64,000 nucleotides of DNA from contig NC_088921.1 of NCBI RefSeq assembly GCF_038396675.1, positions 18,732,501-18,796,500 of the forward strand, given 5' to 3'. The stretch is from Hydra vulgaris (lineage: Eukaryota; Cnidaria; Hydrozoa; Anthoathecata; Hydridae). Within the stretch, counting starts at the first letter, position 1, and each line of letters begins with the position of its first letter. Of this stretch, positions 36,962-49,217 are shown piece by piece. Under the pieces are notes generated by a model that was not told the DNA's origin, did not search any database, and saw only the letters and a program-made list of their open reading frames with translations. A program made the translations under genes and the position numbers.

Positions 36962-38618
36962 TTATTGTTCATCAAGCAAAAGGTTTAAAACTTCAGAATC
37001 TAAGTTAACAGGACCAATAGATTTAGTTATCTTGAAGATGAATGATGATACTATTGGATCACTACGTAACAGCAGATCATATTGGTTTTCCATTGCATTT
37101 TTTCTTGAAATTTTACATGTATGGTTTAGTCTTGCATTTCAAATGTATTTATTTTGTGCTTCCTGTGCCTCTTCTGTATATATACCTTCTGGGAGTTCAA
37201 AGCAATCAGAAATTTGATAACCATGCTCTAATAGCTTGTGTACTGTAGGTGGCATTATGTACCAGTTATATTTTTCAATTATTATTTCAGAAGTAGCTAA
37301 ACAATATTTTTTGAAGGCCCCCAAATCAAGGTGGTATCCACTGCATACAGCTTTTATTATATTTATCAGTCTAACAACTATTTTAACATCAACTCCTGTA
37401 ATGTCTGCAAAAGTATCTGCATTGTCAAACGCTCTTCTGGCTGTGTTACCTGTGTTTGAGGAACCATAGCCATGCTTTGGCATATCGACAACTAGGCTGA
37501 GCTCGCTTCTAAACCGCTTCTGAATTTCATTTTTTTGCTCAATAACAGAAAGCTTATGTTCTTTTGATCTTGCCTGATATTTTTTAATTTTCATTTTATA
37601 TCCTAAGTGTAGCACATACTCAAAAAGTCTAATTCAACAATGCAAAGTAGATAGTCCCATAGTAAGAGATTTTTTATTTGGAGTAAACATTCTGACTTTT
37701 ACTAGATTGTTCATCTTACTCGGTTTTGCAAAACAAACATTGCGCGATTGTGATGAATTTGGAAACATGATAGCATTTACTGACTTGCCATCCAACATAG
37801 TCAAGTCAACAACAATTTTAATTTTTACAGAACAGTGCTTTTTATTACTGAGAAGATCTAGATCTAGAATATAGTCTTGCAGATTTTCGATTTGCTTTCT
37901 AAGAATTATTTCTTCTGCTGTGATGAGTTCATTTGTTTCCTTTAGGATTGTAGTTCAAGAGATCGACAAAAATGAGGGCTGGATGGTTTAGGATTATTCC
38001 AGATGTTTGAACCCCCAATTTTTAATTTCAAAGGAACTATTGCAGTTTGAAATACTGACTGTTCATTCTGCATTCTAGTAGTAAGATCAGTATCATCAAA
38101 CCTTTGATTATATATACTTTGTAAAGATGCACCATCCATGCCACATTTCAAATTAAATACTCCATGTGTAACTGTTCCATCTAAATTTTGAAGCTGCTCA
38201 GATTTAAGTTTTAAAATTCAAAGCAAGATATGGTTAACCATGTTCTGCAAACTGCACTTTGCAGACATTTCTGTCATATGCAAACCCTCTGGATAATAAT
38301 CTGCTTTTGATTTTAGAATTGCTTTTAATGGGGGATAAATGTCAGCATTTTGCATCAGAGATGAGTTTCGAATAATCTGGTATTGTAAATCACTCAAATC
38401 ACATTGAGTGATTTCTGCAGATCAAGCTTATCACAAGTGATAAAGCTTGATCTGCAGACATCATAGCTGGCTGATAATTATCAGGTTGGTAAGTTTGGCC
38501 TGATAGATCTTTAGAAAACATTTTAATATTCTCTCCCAAATCAGATTTTCCAGGGCTTAATTTTGCACGTACAACAGCAGCTTCTGCTAATTCTTCAGTT
38601 GTATGAGTTTTAGCCAAA
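36962..38618 (-). pseudogene. Transib transposase exon 2 (RAG1-core-like)
   Basis: Begins after TTTATTTTAG with LAKTHTTEELAEAAVVRAKL. Motifs in order: DLSDLQYQIIRNSS; LKCGMDGASLQSIYNQ, whose Asp corresponds to the first catalytic Asp of RAG1 (D600 in mouse); NNPKPSSPHFCRSLEL; VVDLTMLDGKSVNAIMF; GLSTLHC.IRLFEYVLHLGY; SSNTGNTARRAF; YNWYIMPPTVHKLLEHGY; TEEAQEAQNKYI, holding the Glu equivalent to E962; NARLNHTCKISRKN; stop at 36962. Lesions: TGA after NHILL (38240 region), a frameshift near the palindrome at 38414-38459, a one-base loss near 37945, TGA for Trp after GLSTLHC, and TGA for Arg after NKYI, the last consistent with CGA to TGA. About 552 codons. Confidence 0.95.
38414..38459. repeat. 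Palindrome inside Transib coding sequence
   Basis: CTGCAGATCAAGCTT is repeated in complement around TATCACAAGTGATAA-like centre, next to a second small inverted repeat (ATCACTCAAATCACATTGAG). The reading frame is lost here. Confidence 0.8.
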
Positions 38619-39470
<852 letters not shown>

Positions 39471-39493
<23 letters not shown>

Positions 39494-39814
39494 TCCTAAT
39501 GAACACTCTATCCATTCTTTTTCTGGTCGTCCAGTTTTTGAAGTTGAATTAAGTTTAGTATTTTGATTCTGAAACAACTCACCCTCTAACCAGGGCATTT
39601 CTTGTTTATTTAATCTTTTAAAATTACGATTATGCTTTGCATATTTAACTCTAAATTTATAAATAAAAAGTCTAATTTTTTCTGAGAGTTCGACATCAGA
39701 CAGTTCTTCATTGGTTAGCAATTTATTTTTTGCTTCAGTTTCTAAAACGGCTTGCAAATTCGCATGATTAATACTAACTTCTTGAATTATGTTTATAAGT
39801 TCTAATCTTTTCAT
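39471..39814 (-). pseudogene. Transib transposase exon 1
   Basis: ATG at 39814 (MKRLELINIIQEVSINHANL), 115 codons, no stop. It ends with EMPWLEGELF and GRPEKEWIECSLGTKRRKVS; a GRP.K.F.E.S.RTKRRK-like motif is usual before the core in Transib transposases. Splices to exon 2 in phase. Confidence 0.9.
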
Positions 39815-40007
39815 ATTTAATCAACAACAAAGAAAAAACATCTGTATAATCTTCTAAATGCACTCTTTGCAATAAAATATTTTATGAAAACAAAACTATA
39901 AACTTTCTTTACAGAAAACGACTCTATGTTGAGTTTAAATACAATTAACATCTGTTTAAAGTAAAAAGATTGCACAAAGTTCACTTTCTGCTAAAAAAAT
40001 AAAATCG

Positions 40008-40050
40008 GAAAAGAGTTTTGGCCACTTTTTCGCAATTCGGATTCATAGTG
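40008..40050 (-). repeat. Transib right terminal repeat
   Basis: On the minus strand CACTATGAATCC, AAAAA at 14-18 nt after the heptamer, then GTGGCCAAAA; outside is CGGCG. Confidence 0.9.
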
Positions 40051-40055
40051 CGGCG

Positions 40056-41640
40056 GTCTCCACTAAAACTATTTATAAATTTAATTATATCAAATAAAAT
40101 TATTATTCATGTAAAAAATAATTATGCGGAATAGACTTACGAGTTTTTAGGACTCTAAGACACCACCTGACTTTGCGGAAATGAAACATGCACCTACCAT
40201 AAAATACACTCAGTCTAACTTTGCAATGAAATTTTTCTACTATTATTATTATTTTTTTATTAATATCTTTTTTTTTTCTTTTTAATTTATTGCAATCATT
40301 TTTACAAACCAAGAATACGCAGCTTTGCTTATCGTTTAAACGGCAATATTCCATTTAAATGAAATATCGTGTAATTGAATAAAAAATAAAAAATTAAAAG
40401 TCTTAAATTTAAATCTTTTAATTTTTGATTTTTCATATTTTCCTATGTTTTGGGGCCTTGCGACAGAATTGAAAATTTAGAATACTAGATTTTAATTTTT
40501 TTTAATACAGTTGTTATGGAAACTATTTAATCGCAAATTTTGAATCGCAAATTGGAAACTATTTAATCGCAAAACTTTGAAATAGTGATGACAAAAAAAT
40601 GTCTAAAAAAAATTCGGTAGAATATTATTTTTTTATTTGAACATAAAATATGAATAAGGTTTTTCCAAGTTAATGACTTTTATATTTGTCATCGCATTAA
40701 AAGGATTGTCAATTTTACTTAAATAATGAATTGCTCTACAAGTATGGTTTTGCAAGCTTTGTTGTTTGATTAATTATGTTTTATGTGAATTAGCCGACTC
40801 TATATTAGCATATGTAAGATGAATGTGAATTAGAATAAAGTAAAGTTTTTTCTTCAGAAGAAATCAAGAAATGGGCAAGATTTATATAAAACACCTTTGC
40901 GGATGATATTTTTGACTTAATGTGTCCAATATGATTTCTCCATTATAAATTAAAAAAAAAATGTTGTCGAAGGGTTGAAGTAATAGCCTTATCATCTTTA
41001 AGTTTCTTATTATTTATATTGTATATTTTATATTATTTAAAACGAGAAACATTGGCTTTTATTCTTTCAATATTTTTGTATAAAGAGCTTTGTTAAAATT
41101 TATTTTATTGTATTATCAGAAAAAAAACTTCTGAGGGGTTGGAAAAAGTAAAAAAATTATTTAAAAATTAAATTATTTAATCCGTAAAACTGTTTATAAA
41201 TTTAAAGGAACAGGAAATAACTTCTAAAGATAAGTTTCAGGCTTTTTCTCTTTCTTTCTGGAAAAGTCGCTTAGTATTTATTATATGAGCTACGAGTTTT
41301 CGTCTTGATGGCTTCAGAATGCAGGATCTTTCACAATATAAACAACTTTACTTCCTATCATGACTACTTATTTAGAACACAGAACAAGATCAAATGGGAC
41401 ATAATGATTTACTATTTGTTCAGAGACTCATTAAGCTTCTGAAGACTTCTGTTAGCTTTAGTCTATTTATTCTATTTAATTTCATCACACTAATAAACGT
41501 ACAGTTAGGTATGACATACATTAAAACATCTAAGCATATAGTATATGTATATGCGTGTATGCATAGACAGTATTCGTAATGCTTAAGTATTTAGCGCAAA
41601 ATTTTATCGATAGCTAATTTTTTCATTAGTTATTTTCCTT
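40056..41640. other. Non-coding stretch
   Basis: GGAAACTATTTAATCGCAAA is directly repeated at 40518 and 40554. The minus frame at 40103-40354 has no recognisable protein character. Nothing else seen. Confidence 0.5.
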
Positions 41641-41940
41641 TGACACATCGGAAAAATACTTGTTGCTATGAAGCCGGAATGCACATTGTCGCAGAAGGAA
41701 GCTTTTTTCAATAAGCTGTTTGAGCAACACAGGGAAGCTAGATTTTGTGAGATCTTTGAAACCGTTTTGAATAAAATGTTCGTTTAGGATGCCACGCTAT
41801 TTATTTTTCACTGTCCTGAATACGCCGACATCAAGTGGCTGTAGCACGCGAGATGCATGAGCCAATTGCTTAGAAATAATAATACTCATTTTCTTAGTGA
41901 GTTAGTTTCAGTTTGCATGGCTGTCTAGAAAAAGGACTTT
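41641..41940 (-). pseudogene. C-terminal DDE relic of a pogo/jerky-like transposase
   Basis: The minus strand reads IISKQLAHASRVLQPLDVGV, then FRTVKNK, a TAG, RGILNEHFIQNGFKDLTKSS and FPVLLKQLIEKSFLLRQCAF. The sHtLQPLDVGvF motif before the third acidic residue is the hallmark of DDE_1 (pogo/Tigger/jerky) transposases. The upstream catalytic part and the C-terminal tail are missing. Confidence 0.75.
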
Positions 41941-42940
41941 ATTAATTTATTAAAATGATTGTAATGTAAATAGGAAAATAATATTAAAAACTAATAAAGT
42001 TTTTTTACTATGTAACAACATACATACACTATGTTAGGCAGTTCAACATTTTTTTAAAAAATGTAAAATGAAAACAAAACAAACTCTATAGACTAGAGCT
42101 AAACATTAACAGTTAAAAAATAACAAACTTATCGTTATGTTACTATTAGTCGAAAACTTATGCGACTTTTAAATCACAAAATTTAAGATTTTTTTTTTGT
42201 ATGACTTTTGAGGTTTTTAGCGATTTAATGTTTTTAAGAATCGCATTAACGTTTCCGTACTTTTACAAAAGTAACAATAAACGAAACTGTTATTATTCGA
42301 AACTAAGAATATAATACCAATAAATACTATAGATAATAGAATTTTAATGATTAGGAAACAACCCACCTTTGACATAATAATTCTGTGACCGTTTTTTTTT
42401 TAATTTTATTTATTGGTAATACAAAAAGGGTTTTCCAGAACAATAAACCAATTTTAAAAATTAAATTTCAGTCTTGAAAATTGACGAGTTGAGTCTTAAA
42501 TATTGACAAAAGCTAAAAAAAAATTTTTTAAGTTAACTTTTTGGTGGGAGGCATATTTTTTGTGTGATCTACGCTTATTATTTAAAAATATGCACACTAT
42601 TAGGGTAATATAATGGTATAATTGGTTTTGTTATTAATTCAAAATACAATTACTTTCAAAACATTTAGGAAATAAAATGATCTTATTTTTTGAATAAAAT
42701 TATCTCTAAAAATAAAAATCTCAAAAAAATATTTATGGTACTGTTGTTAAGCTGTAGTTCTAATTTTTGCAACAAACAAATAAAAAGTAATTGTATCTTA
42801 AGTCATCGATTGAACGATGGAAGAACATACACCTTAAACTATTTTGTCGGCACAAAACCTCAGATCTTTTTTCTTTAGCCGTGTTTTATCGATAATCGAT
42901 ATTGCTCAGATATTGAAGTGCCAAACTATGTATCATTTTT
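41941..42940. other. Non-coding stretch
   Basis: AT-rich; no gene or repeat recognised. Confidence 0.5.
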
Positions 42941-42944
42941 TTAA

Positions 42945-43130
42945 AAATTTATTAAGGTGCCCCAAGAAGTTTTTACGGTCTTATTACAGAGCACCTGTGA
43001 TGAGCATTTAATTAGAAGCTCACTCCTCCGTTCAAATCGAAGTCGTGAAACTTGCCCGGAGGTGGGCTTTGAACCATGGATCCATTGTTTCCGAAGCAAT
43101 GGCGCTACGCCTGAGCCACCGCTGCTCTCA
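42945..43130 (-). mobile_element. tRNA-derived SINE with conserved tail, copy 1
   Basis: On the minus strand the head GCAGCGGTGGCTCAGGCGTA carries an A-box-like TGGCTCAGGCG, an anticodon-like hairpin (CCATTG...CAATGG) and a B box GGTTCAAAGCC. The body ends in GTGCTCTGTAATAAGACCGT and TTCTTGGGGCACCTTAATAAA. The tail recurs alone at 35.68 and 30.43 kb. Short open frames across it are incidental. Confidence 0.75.
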
Positions 43131-44302
43131 ACATACAAAATCTTTAAACCATTTCTATAAAAATAGTTAACCCAACCGGCGCAACTCCGAAACTCTGGCT
43201 TCTGTTGCCTATTAATAATCTTTTAAAACAAAAAGAATGACACGTGCAAAGAATAGTTTTAAATCCTTGAAGTTAACTATTACTATTTATCATAAAAACC
43301 AATTAAAGTTACAAATTAAGTCTCAACGTTACAAAAACGTAGTATTATATTAAATTTCCGTGAGGAATGTGGAAAAAAACACGTGTTAAACTTAAGTGAA
43401 ATTGCCCGTTACATACACGTGTTTCTGATCTAAACGGTTGTGTCAAGATCACTGATCTCTATAATAACAGAAAAGCATATCTCCTAATAAAATTCCTAAT
43501 TTTTTGAAGCCATGCGAAGTCATATTGGGAAGCCCCAGAACTTTAAATTTTTGTAAGCTTCAGTTTTACGATTATGTTTGCGCTTTAAATTATCACGTTG
43601 TTTCAGATTTTACATATAAGTGCAATTCCACTGTTACTTACGGACATTTTGATTTTTCTAATGTCACATTTTTAGATCTATATTTTTTTATTTTAACGTA
43701 TTAGATTTTAATATATTTATGAATCATCCCAAAATCATTTATTTGTTTTTCTATTTATTGAAATTTCGTTCAATTATTATAAGTTTAGTAATTATAGTTG
43801 ATGATATGCTGTGTTTCTTACGGGGCGCAAAAAAACATTGCATTAAACCTTTGCATTAAACCATTAAAGTATTGAGTCGAATATTTCAAGCCAAATATTT
43901 AACCTACAAAAATTGGCTTCTTAAATTAAATTAAGTAGTTATTATTCTGCATAAAATTATTCAAAAAATTGTTTTAGCTATTTATTTATATATCTTAAAT
44001 CAAATTACTTATCGTTACTTACGGGGACAATTTTACGCTTTTATCAAAATGCGGTTTAGCTACCATATGCACAGAAAGTATGACGCATGACATTAATTTG
44101 AAATTTAAAACAAAAAAACAAAACGCAAATAACATTATTGATCAAAATTTTAAATTTTAAAATATATGGCAACCCAATGATTACTTTGAATTTCTTTATT
44201 CATTTTATCGAAATAACTCGCTTGAGCGTGGAATTGCCCATAAAGACAAAAATATGAGTGGAATAAAAAAAGATCTTCGAGTTTCAGAGTTTTCTATATA
44301 TG

Positions 44303-44337
<35 letters not shown>

Positions 44338-44345
44338 TGTCATAA
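43131..44345. other. Non-coding stretch
   Basis: AT-rich with a small (TA/TATG) tract at 44297-44330; no gene recognised. Confidence 0.5.
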
Positions 44346-44362
44346 TTTAAAACGTTTTTTTT

Positions 44363-44925
44363 TAGATTTTGAACATTTTACACGTTGTATTTCAATGGCC
44401 TCACAAACCCTTCTTGTGTAATTGTTTGAAATAAAAGAAAGCGTTTTAGGGTTCTCTCAGTTTGTTTTACCATTACAATGTTGTGAATGTTCTACTATTC
44501 CATATGTTTCCCAGTTGGCTTTTGTAATATTATTTTTATGTTCTTAATTTCGTGTGGAAATTTTTTTTCTTATTTCACCAATATAACATGCAACACATGT
44601 GCAATTAAGTTGGTACACTCCTAAATGACTATTCAGAGGCAGTTTAGACTTGTTTTAGCAAAATATATTGATCAAGGGATTACCAAAACGGAAGACTGTT
44701 TTAACACCAACTTTACGAAACTCTCTTCTAAGAACAAGTGGGACCCGTGGTAAAATAACAAGGTTTTTGGTATCAATTTTTCGAGAACAAGACGGATTTA
44801 TGGAGTATTTATAATTTTTAGCAATACTGTTTATAGTAATGTCCATTTTCAGTAAAAACCTTAATAAGAAAATTAATTTTATCATTCATCTTCCCATAAA
44901 AAATAACACTTACTAATACAGAAAT
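44363..44925 (-). pseudogene. Penelope-like retroelement, GIY-YIG end
   Basis: The minus strand reads FLIKVFTENGHYYKQ, then LVILPRVPLVLRREFRKVGV and KTVFRFGNPLINIFC, then after one TAA NKSKLPLNSHLGVYQLNCTC, VACYIGEIRKK, EHKNNITKANWETYGIVEHS and later EAIEIQRV. Thumb-like sequence followed by GVY...CYIGE with a downstream EH and a terminal E is the Penelope GIY-YIG endonuclease. Three in-frame stops and a frame change; the RT fingers and palm are absent. Confidence 0.82.
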
Positions 44926-45254
44926 CAATTAGTTTATGAAAGTCTACTAAAGATAAATTAGTTCACTGTATTAGATCATCTCTATCATTGTTTAGCATAT
45001 CAATAATTAACACAAGTTTTAATAGCTATTACAAAAAAGTTATTATTCCACATGCAATAGCTTTACCTGAAACTAAATAGGTCTTTATAGGTTGAATGTT
45101 AGGTATTATTGCCCCTTTCTAAACGTTTTTATTTTTTTTGTGTGTTTCTAATTTAGTTTATAAAGGTCATTCCTTTTGAAAAAAAAGAGATTTTTTATTC
45201 CCGCCCACCTCTAGCATTTGCTTGAGGTATAATTTTGAGCTTTTGTGCATAATT

Positions 45255-45870
45255 ACAAGTGGACTTTGATGGTATTGTGGTTTATCCTCCGCCAGCTAAT
45301 TGCTTGTGGAGACCACATTACCAAGGCCCGCAAAGACAAGTTCTACTCCCGAAAGAGCGTCATTACCTGCTCTACGGACCAAATGTAAAGTGAGTTTTGG
45401 GAAGAACGAAGGTATATTAGAGTGAAAGATAGAAAAAGTTGTGATAGAAAGATAGCATAGAGAAAGCGGAAAGGAGTTGAACACGATGTCAGAAGGTGCA
45501 ATAGTACTGTTATTTGAACCAACAAAGAATTCATGATATGAACTTTTCCTCAACTTCCTTTGTCATCCTACAAGCGGACTTTGATGGTATTGTGGTTTAT
45601 CCTCCGCCAGCTAATTGCTCAAAGGAGCGTCATTACCTGCTCTAAGAACCAGTAGTAAAGTGAGTTTGAGAAGAACGAAGGTAAATTAGAATGAAATATA
45701 GAAGAAGTCGTGTTAGAAAGATAGCATAGAGAAAGCGGATGGGAATTGCACACGATATTAGAAGGTGCAACAGTACTGTTGCACCTTCCGACAAAAACAT
45801 GAAGAGTTCACTTGATATGAACTCTTCATCAAGTAACTTTGTCGTCCTACATGTGGAATTTGATTGATAT
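45255..45870. repeat. 315-bp tandem repeat, about 2.1 units
   Basis: GGACTTTGATGGTATTGTGG begins unit one near 45260 and recurs near 45576; a third start is at about 45847. Unit two lacks roughly 40 bp present in unit one. Unit two contains a loop-free perfect 28-bp palindrome at 45761-45788 (GAAGGTGCAACAGT and complement) and an 11-bp-arm hairpin near 45799-45827, both absent from unit one. Confidence 0.88.
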
Positions 45871-47038
45871 CTGAGTGATTGTTTCTTTCGCAAACCTTTT
45901 ATAAATACATCTTTTCATTTTTAAAATCAGCTAAGATTGCTGAAATATTCTCTGAAAAAACTAAAAAGTAGAAAATAAAATATTCTATATAAACCTTGTG
46001 CAGACCTGTCAATCTTTAGTTTACTGAACTATTAAAGTTAAACAAAAAACTTAATTTTTTACTTTTTAGTACAAAAAAGATATTAATTTAGCAAATGTTT
46101 TGGCTATATTTTGTTTTCTACTTTTTATTTGGTACCTCAAGTAAAAAAAAACTTTCCTTTAATCCTTTGTATAAGAAAACTCATTTTAATTGTTTATTGA
46201 AATTAGAAAAAGTAAAGTTACTAAATTTATAAATGCGTTTTATTGCAATTTAATATTTTAGTATATATTTCGGTAAACAGTTATTTAATTGAAAATACAA
46301 CTTTCGAACAAAACAACTTCAAAGAAACATTCGAATTTTTTTTATTACGTTGACAACAAAAATCTTTCAAAGAAACAAATGGCGGAAACTTTAAAATCTA
46401 AAAATAATTTTCATTAACATTAATTTAGATAGTGTAAATCAAAAACGAACGTTTTAATTTTTCATTACAAATTTATATATCTACAAAATTACATAAAATA
46501 AATACATAAAACATTAAACAAAAAATTTTCAATATAACTTTACAAACATTTTTTGAAGTTTTAAAACCTTAGGATAATATTTAAAATAATTAAATAAATA
46601 AAATATAACAAAAATTAATCTAGTTTTTATTTATATTAATTATAATTATATATTTCATGATCAATGTAATAAACATTATAATTAATGTTAATTAAACAAT
46701 AAACTTAAGAAAAAACTCAAATATCCATTTTGAAAAAATATAATATCAACGTTTTTATTATTATTATTAAATAAAAACTATAAATATTTATAATATAAAA
46801 TTATGACTAACAACGATAAAAACAATAATAATAAATATATATATATATATTATAATAATTTTCATTGTTTATTATTAATATATTTTAAGAAAAATTAATT
46901 ATTTCATCCTTTAATAATAAAAATTTATTAAACTATTGAATATTATTAAAAATAATTCGTATATCTTAAAACATATTTAATTATAAAATAATATAGTAAA
47001 TTTCATTAATTAATTTATAATTATTGTTTATATTTCAT
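45871..47038. other. Non-coding stretch
   Basis: Very AT-rich with ATT/AAT triplet runs near 46740-46860; no gene recognised. Confidence 0.5.
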
Positions 47039-47717
47039 TTAAGATATTAAACATTTTTTTTGTGTTATAAAGTTTTTTAATTCATCGAGGTTATCAAAAT
47101 TAAAATATTTTCCACGGTACACGATCATCAACTCCTTGACATTCGAACAACGAATCCATTCATAAATCTCTTCAATGAAATCTATGTCGATGGGAAGGTA
47201 AAGTTGTAATTCTTTACAAAGATTAATCCACGGCAGAAAATTTTCTTCAAAATCTTTTTTCGTTATTAAATCAAATGAGATGTGAGACACATAATAATAA
47301 GAATAACGTGAGATGTCTATCTCCAACCTTTTAATCTTATCTTTCGGTTTCCATCCTTCGAATTTAATTAGACAATAAAAGTTGACATCGCGAACATTTG
47401 TTGAACATTGAATTATAAGATTTTTTTCTTCATCACTTAAAATATTTTTATAAACACTAAACCCCGATAACTTTCTTCCAGATTTAATGTAATGATTTAC
47501 GAAATAATTTTCACAAGAAGTTTCGTAAGAAGTTTTTCCATTGTGAATCGAAATCCCCCACACTCGTTCATCTACGATAAATTTTATTTCATCAGTAAAT
47601 GATGATTGACTTTCGTAAAAACATTCAATGAATAAATTAATAAGTTCAAATTTAAGTCGACGATCGTTTTCATTTTCACTTTGACGAGATAATTTATGTA
47701 GACGATCTAAAGAAAAA
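47039..47717 (-). CDS. Terminal exon of an unknown gene, intact
   Basis: About 225 codons without a stop after a strong acceptor (TTTTTTCTTTAG at 47718). The frame runs from DRLHKLSRQSENENDRRLKF to LDELKNFITQKKCLIS. It is soluble in character, mixed alpha/beta, with no signal peptide or membrane segment: SSFTDEIKFIVDERVWGISI, SGRKLSGFSVYKNILSDEEK, FEGWKPKDKIKRLEIDIS and IYEWIRCSNVKELMIVYRG. I do not recognise a family. Upstream exons were not found; an ATG near 49705 (MSFCYHC) is followed by a stop before its GTGAGT donor. It is the only long frame in the window with no lesion and no transposase motif, so it may be host. Confidence 0.6.
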
Positions 47718-49110
47718 ATAAATATTATATTAAAATGAACAAATAAATAATAATATAAATAATAATTATAAAACATAATATACATTAAAATAATCTATAT
47801 ATTAATACACATATTTATATTAAATTATAACTAACTAAAAAATTATATACAATATATTATTATTAAATACATTACATAATAAAATTATATAAATTAATAT
47901 AAACATAAGGATCATAAATAAAAAAAACTAAACTATACACAATAATATTCTATTTTACATTAATATTAAATTAGGATCGTATATAAAAAAAATTAAAACG
48001 ATAAAACTTTCAATATAATAATTCTTTATTAAAAATTATAAAAAAACTTTCATTAGTTTGAACATAATTTTTATCACATTTTTATAACAAAATACTTTCA
48101 TTTTATCATAAATCTAATATACTAAAAATAATATAAAACAAAATCATATTTATAATATTAATGAAAATTTAAAAATTAATTTATGTTATTTAACAATATA
48201 ATAAAACAAATGTTATTTAAACACAGATTTGGAGTGAAATGAATATTTTTATAAATCGAATTTGTAATTTTAAATTTAGAACTTCGAAAATCTCCTTCGA
48301 CAATCTTTTTTAAATTAAGTTGTGTGAATAAATTATACAAAACTCAAAGAGTGAGAGTTTAAATATTTGTTTATTCAAATTCGACGTTGGTTGGAAACTT
48401 TAAAAAAAAAACGCTTTAGGAACAGTATATACTTTGTAATTATTGATAAATTTTATAACAAAAACATTTGATATAATATTCATACAATCGCAATAATAAA
48501 CAATATATTTTTCGTTAAAGCATAGCTACAAAGCTATGGTTACCAGATATCCGATTTTTACGCAGAAGTGCCAAACCTATTTTTATTTTGTTCCTAAAGG
48601 CGCTTCAAGAAGCCTATACAGACCGTATAGGTCTTACCACTATTAAAATAAAGATTTTCAAGATGCTACCCTACGTACAAACATTTATATGTTTTATAGT
48701 TGCTATAAAACATAAATGATTTTAGAAATAAAAAAGCAACAAACTTAGATAAGATAAAAATCGATAATATAATCAATCAAATTTAAAATTTCTTACGTGA
48801 AAATATTTTTAAAACAAATATTACAAATATATGTTTTATCACTGAAAAAAAAAAAGTTATTTCACCACACTTACCATTTTATAAATATATTTATAAAATG
48901 GTATTTTTATGAACTTTAAATATTTAATATTAATGTGTATTCTTAAGCCAAAGTAATTAAGGCTCTCGGCGTATTTAAACATCTGTTGTAAGCAAAAAAA
49001 AATTTAATGAACTTTCTGGAATAATGACTGAATTTAGATGAAATTGTACCAACTGTTAAATTAGCAGTTGGTACATATTCATTCAAATGGACAGTTCATA
49101 CTAATAAATA
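47718..49110. other. Non-coding stretch upstream of the unknown exon
   Basis: Contains a perfect 14-bp-arm hairpin at 48872-48903 (TACCATTTTATAAA) and, at 48537-48625, a degenerate relative of the left end of the MITE at 49.1 kb (GGTTACCAGATATCCG). No exon could be supported. Confidence 0.5.
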
Positions 49111-49215
49111 GGGTTGCCAGATATCCCGATTTTACGAAGGAGAATTCTGCGCCAAATATGTAAAAATATTTTTTTTACTTAGTTCTCCTTCGTAAAACCG
49201 GGACGTCGGCAACCC
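49111..49215. mobile_element. 105-bp MITE with GGGTTGCC ends
   Basis: Inverted termini GGGTTGCCAGATATCCC and complement, arms about 40 bp with a shared TTTTACGAAGGAGAA core, flanked by TA on both sides. No coding content. TA flanks suggest Tc1/mariner-type mobilisation. Confidence 0.85.
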
Positions 49216-49217
49216 TA

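Noticed and set aside
37032..37469. Plus-strand frames of 61-77 codons
   Set aside because: Antisense shadows of the Transib transposase.
42941..43160. Frames on both strands
   Set aside because: Both lie in the tRNA-derived SINE.
45296..45893. Three minus-strand frames of 63-85 codons
   Set aside because: Parallel readings of the 315-bp tandem repeat; no conserved protein, and the frame is not maintained between units.
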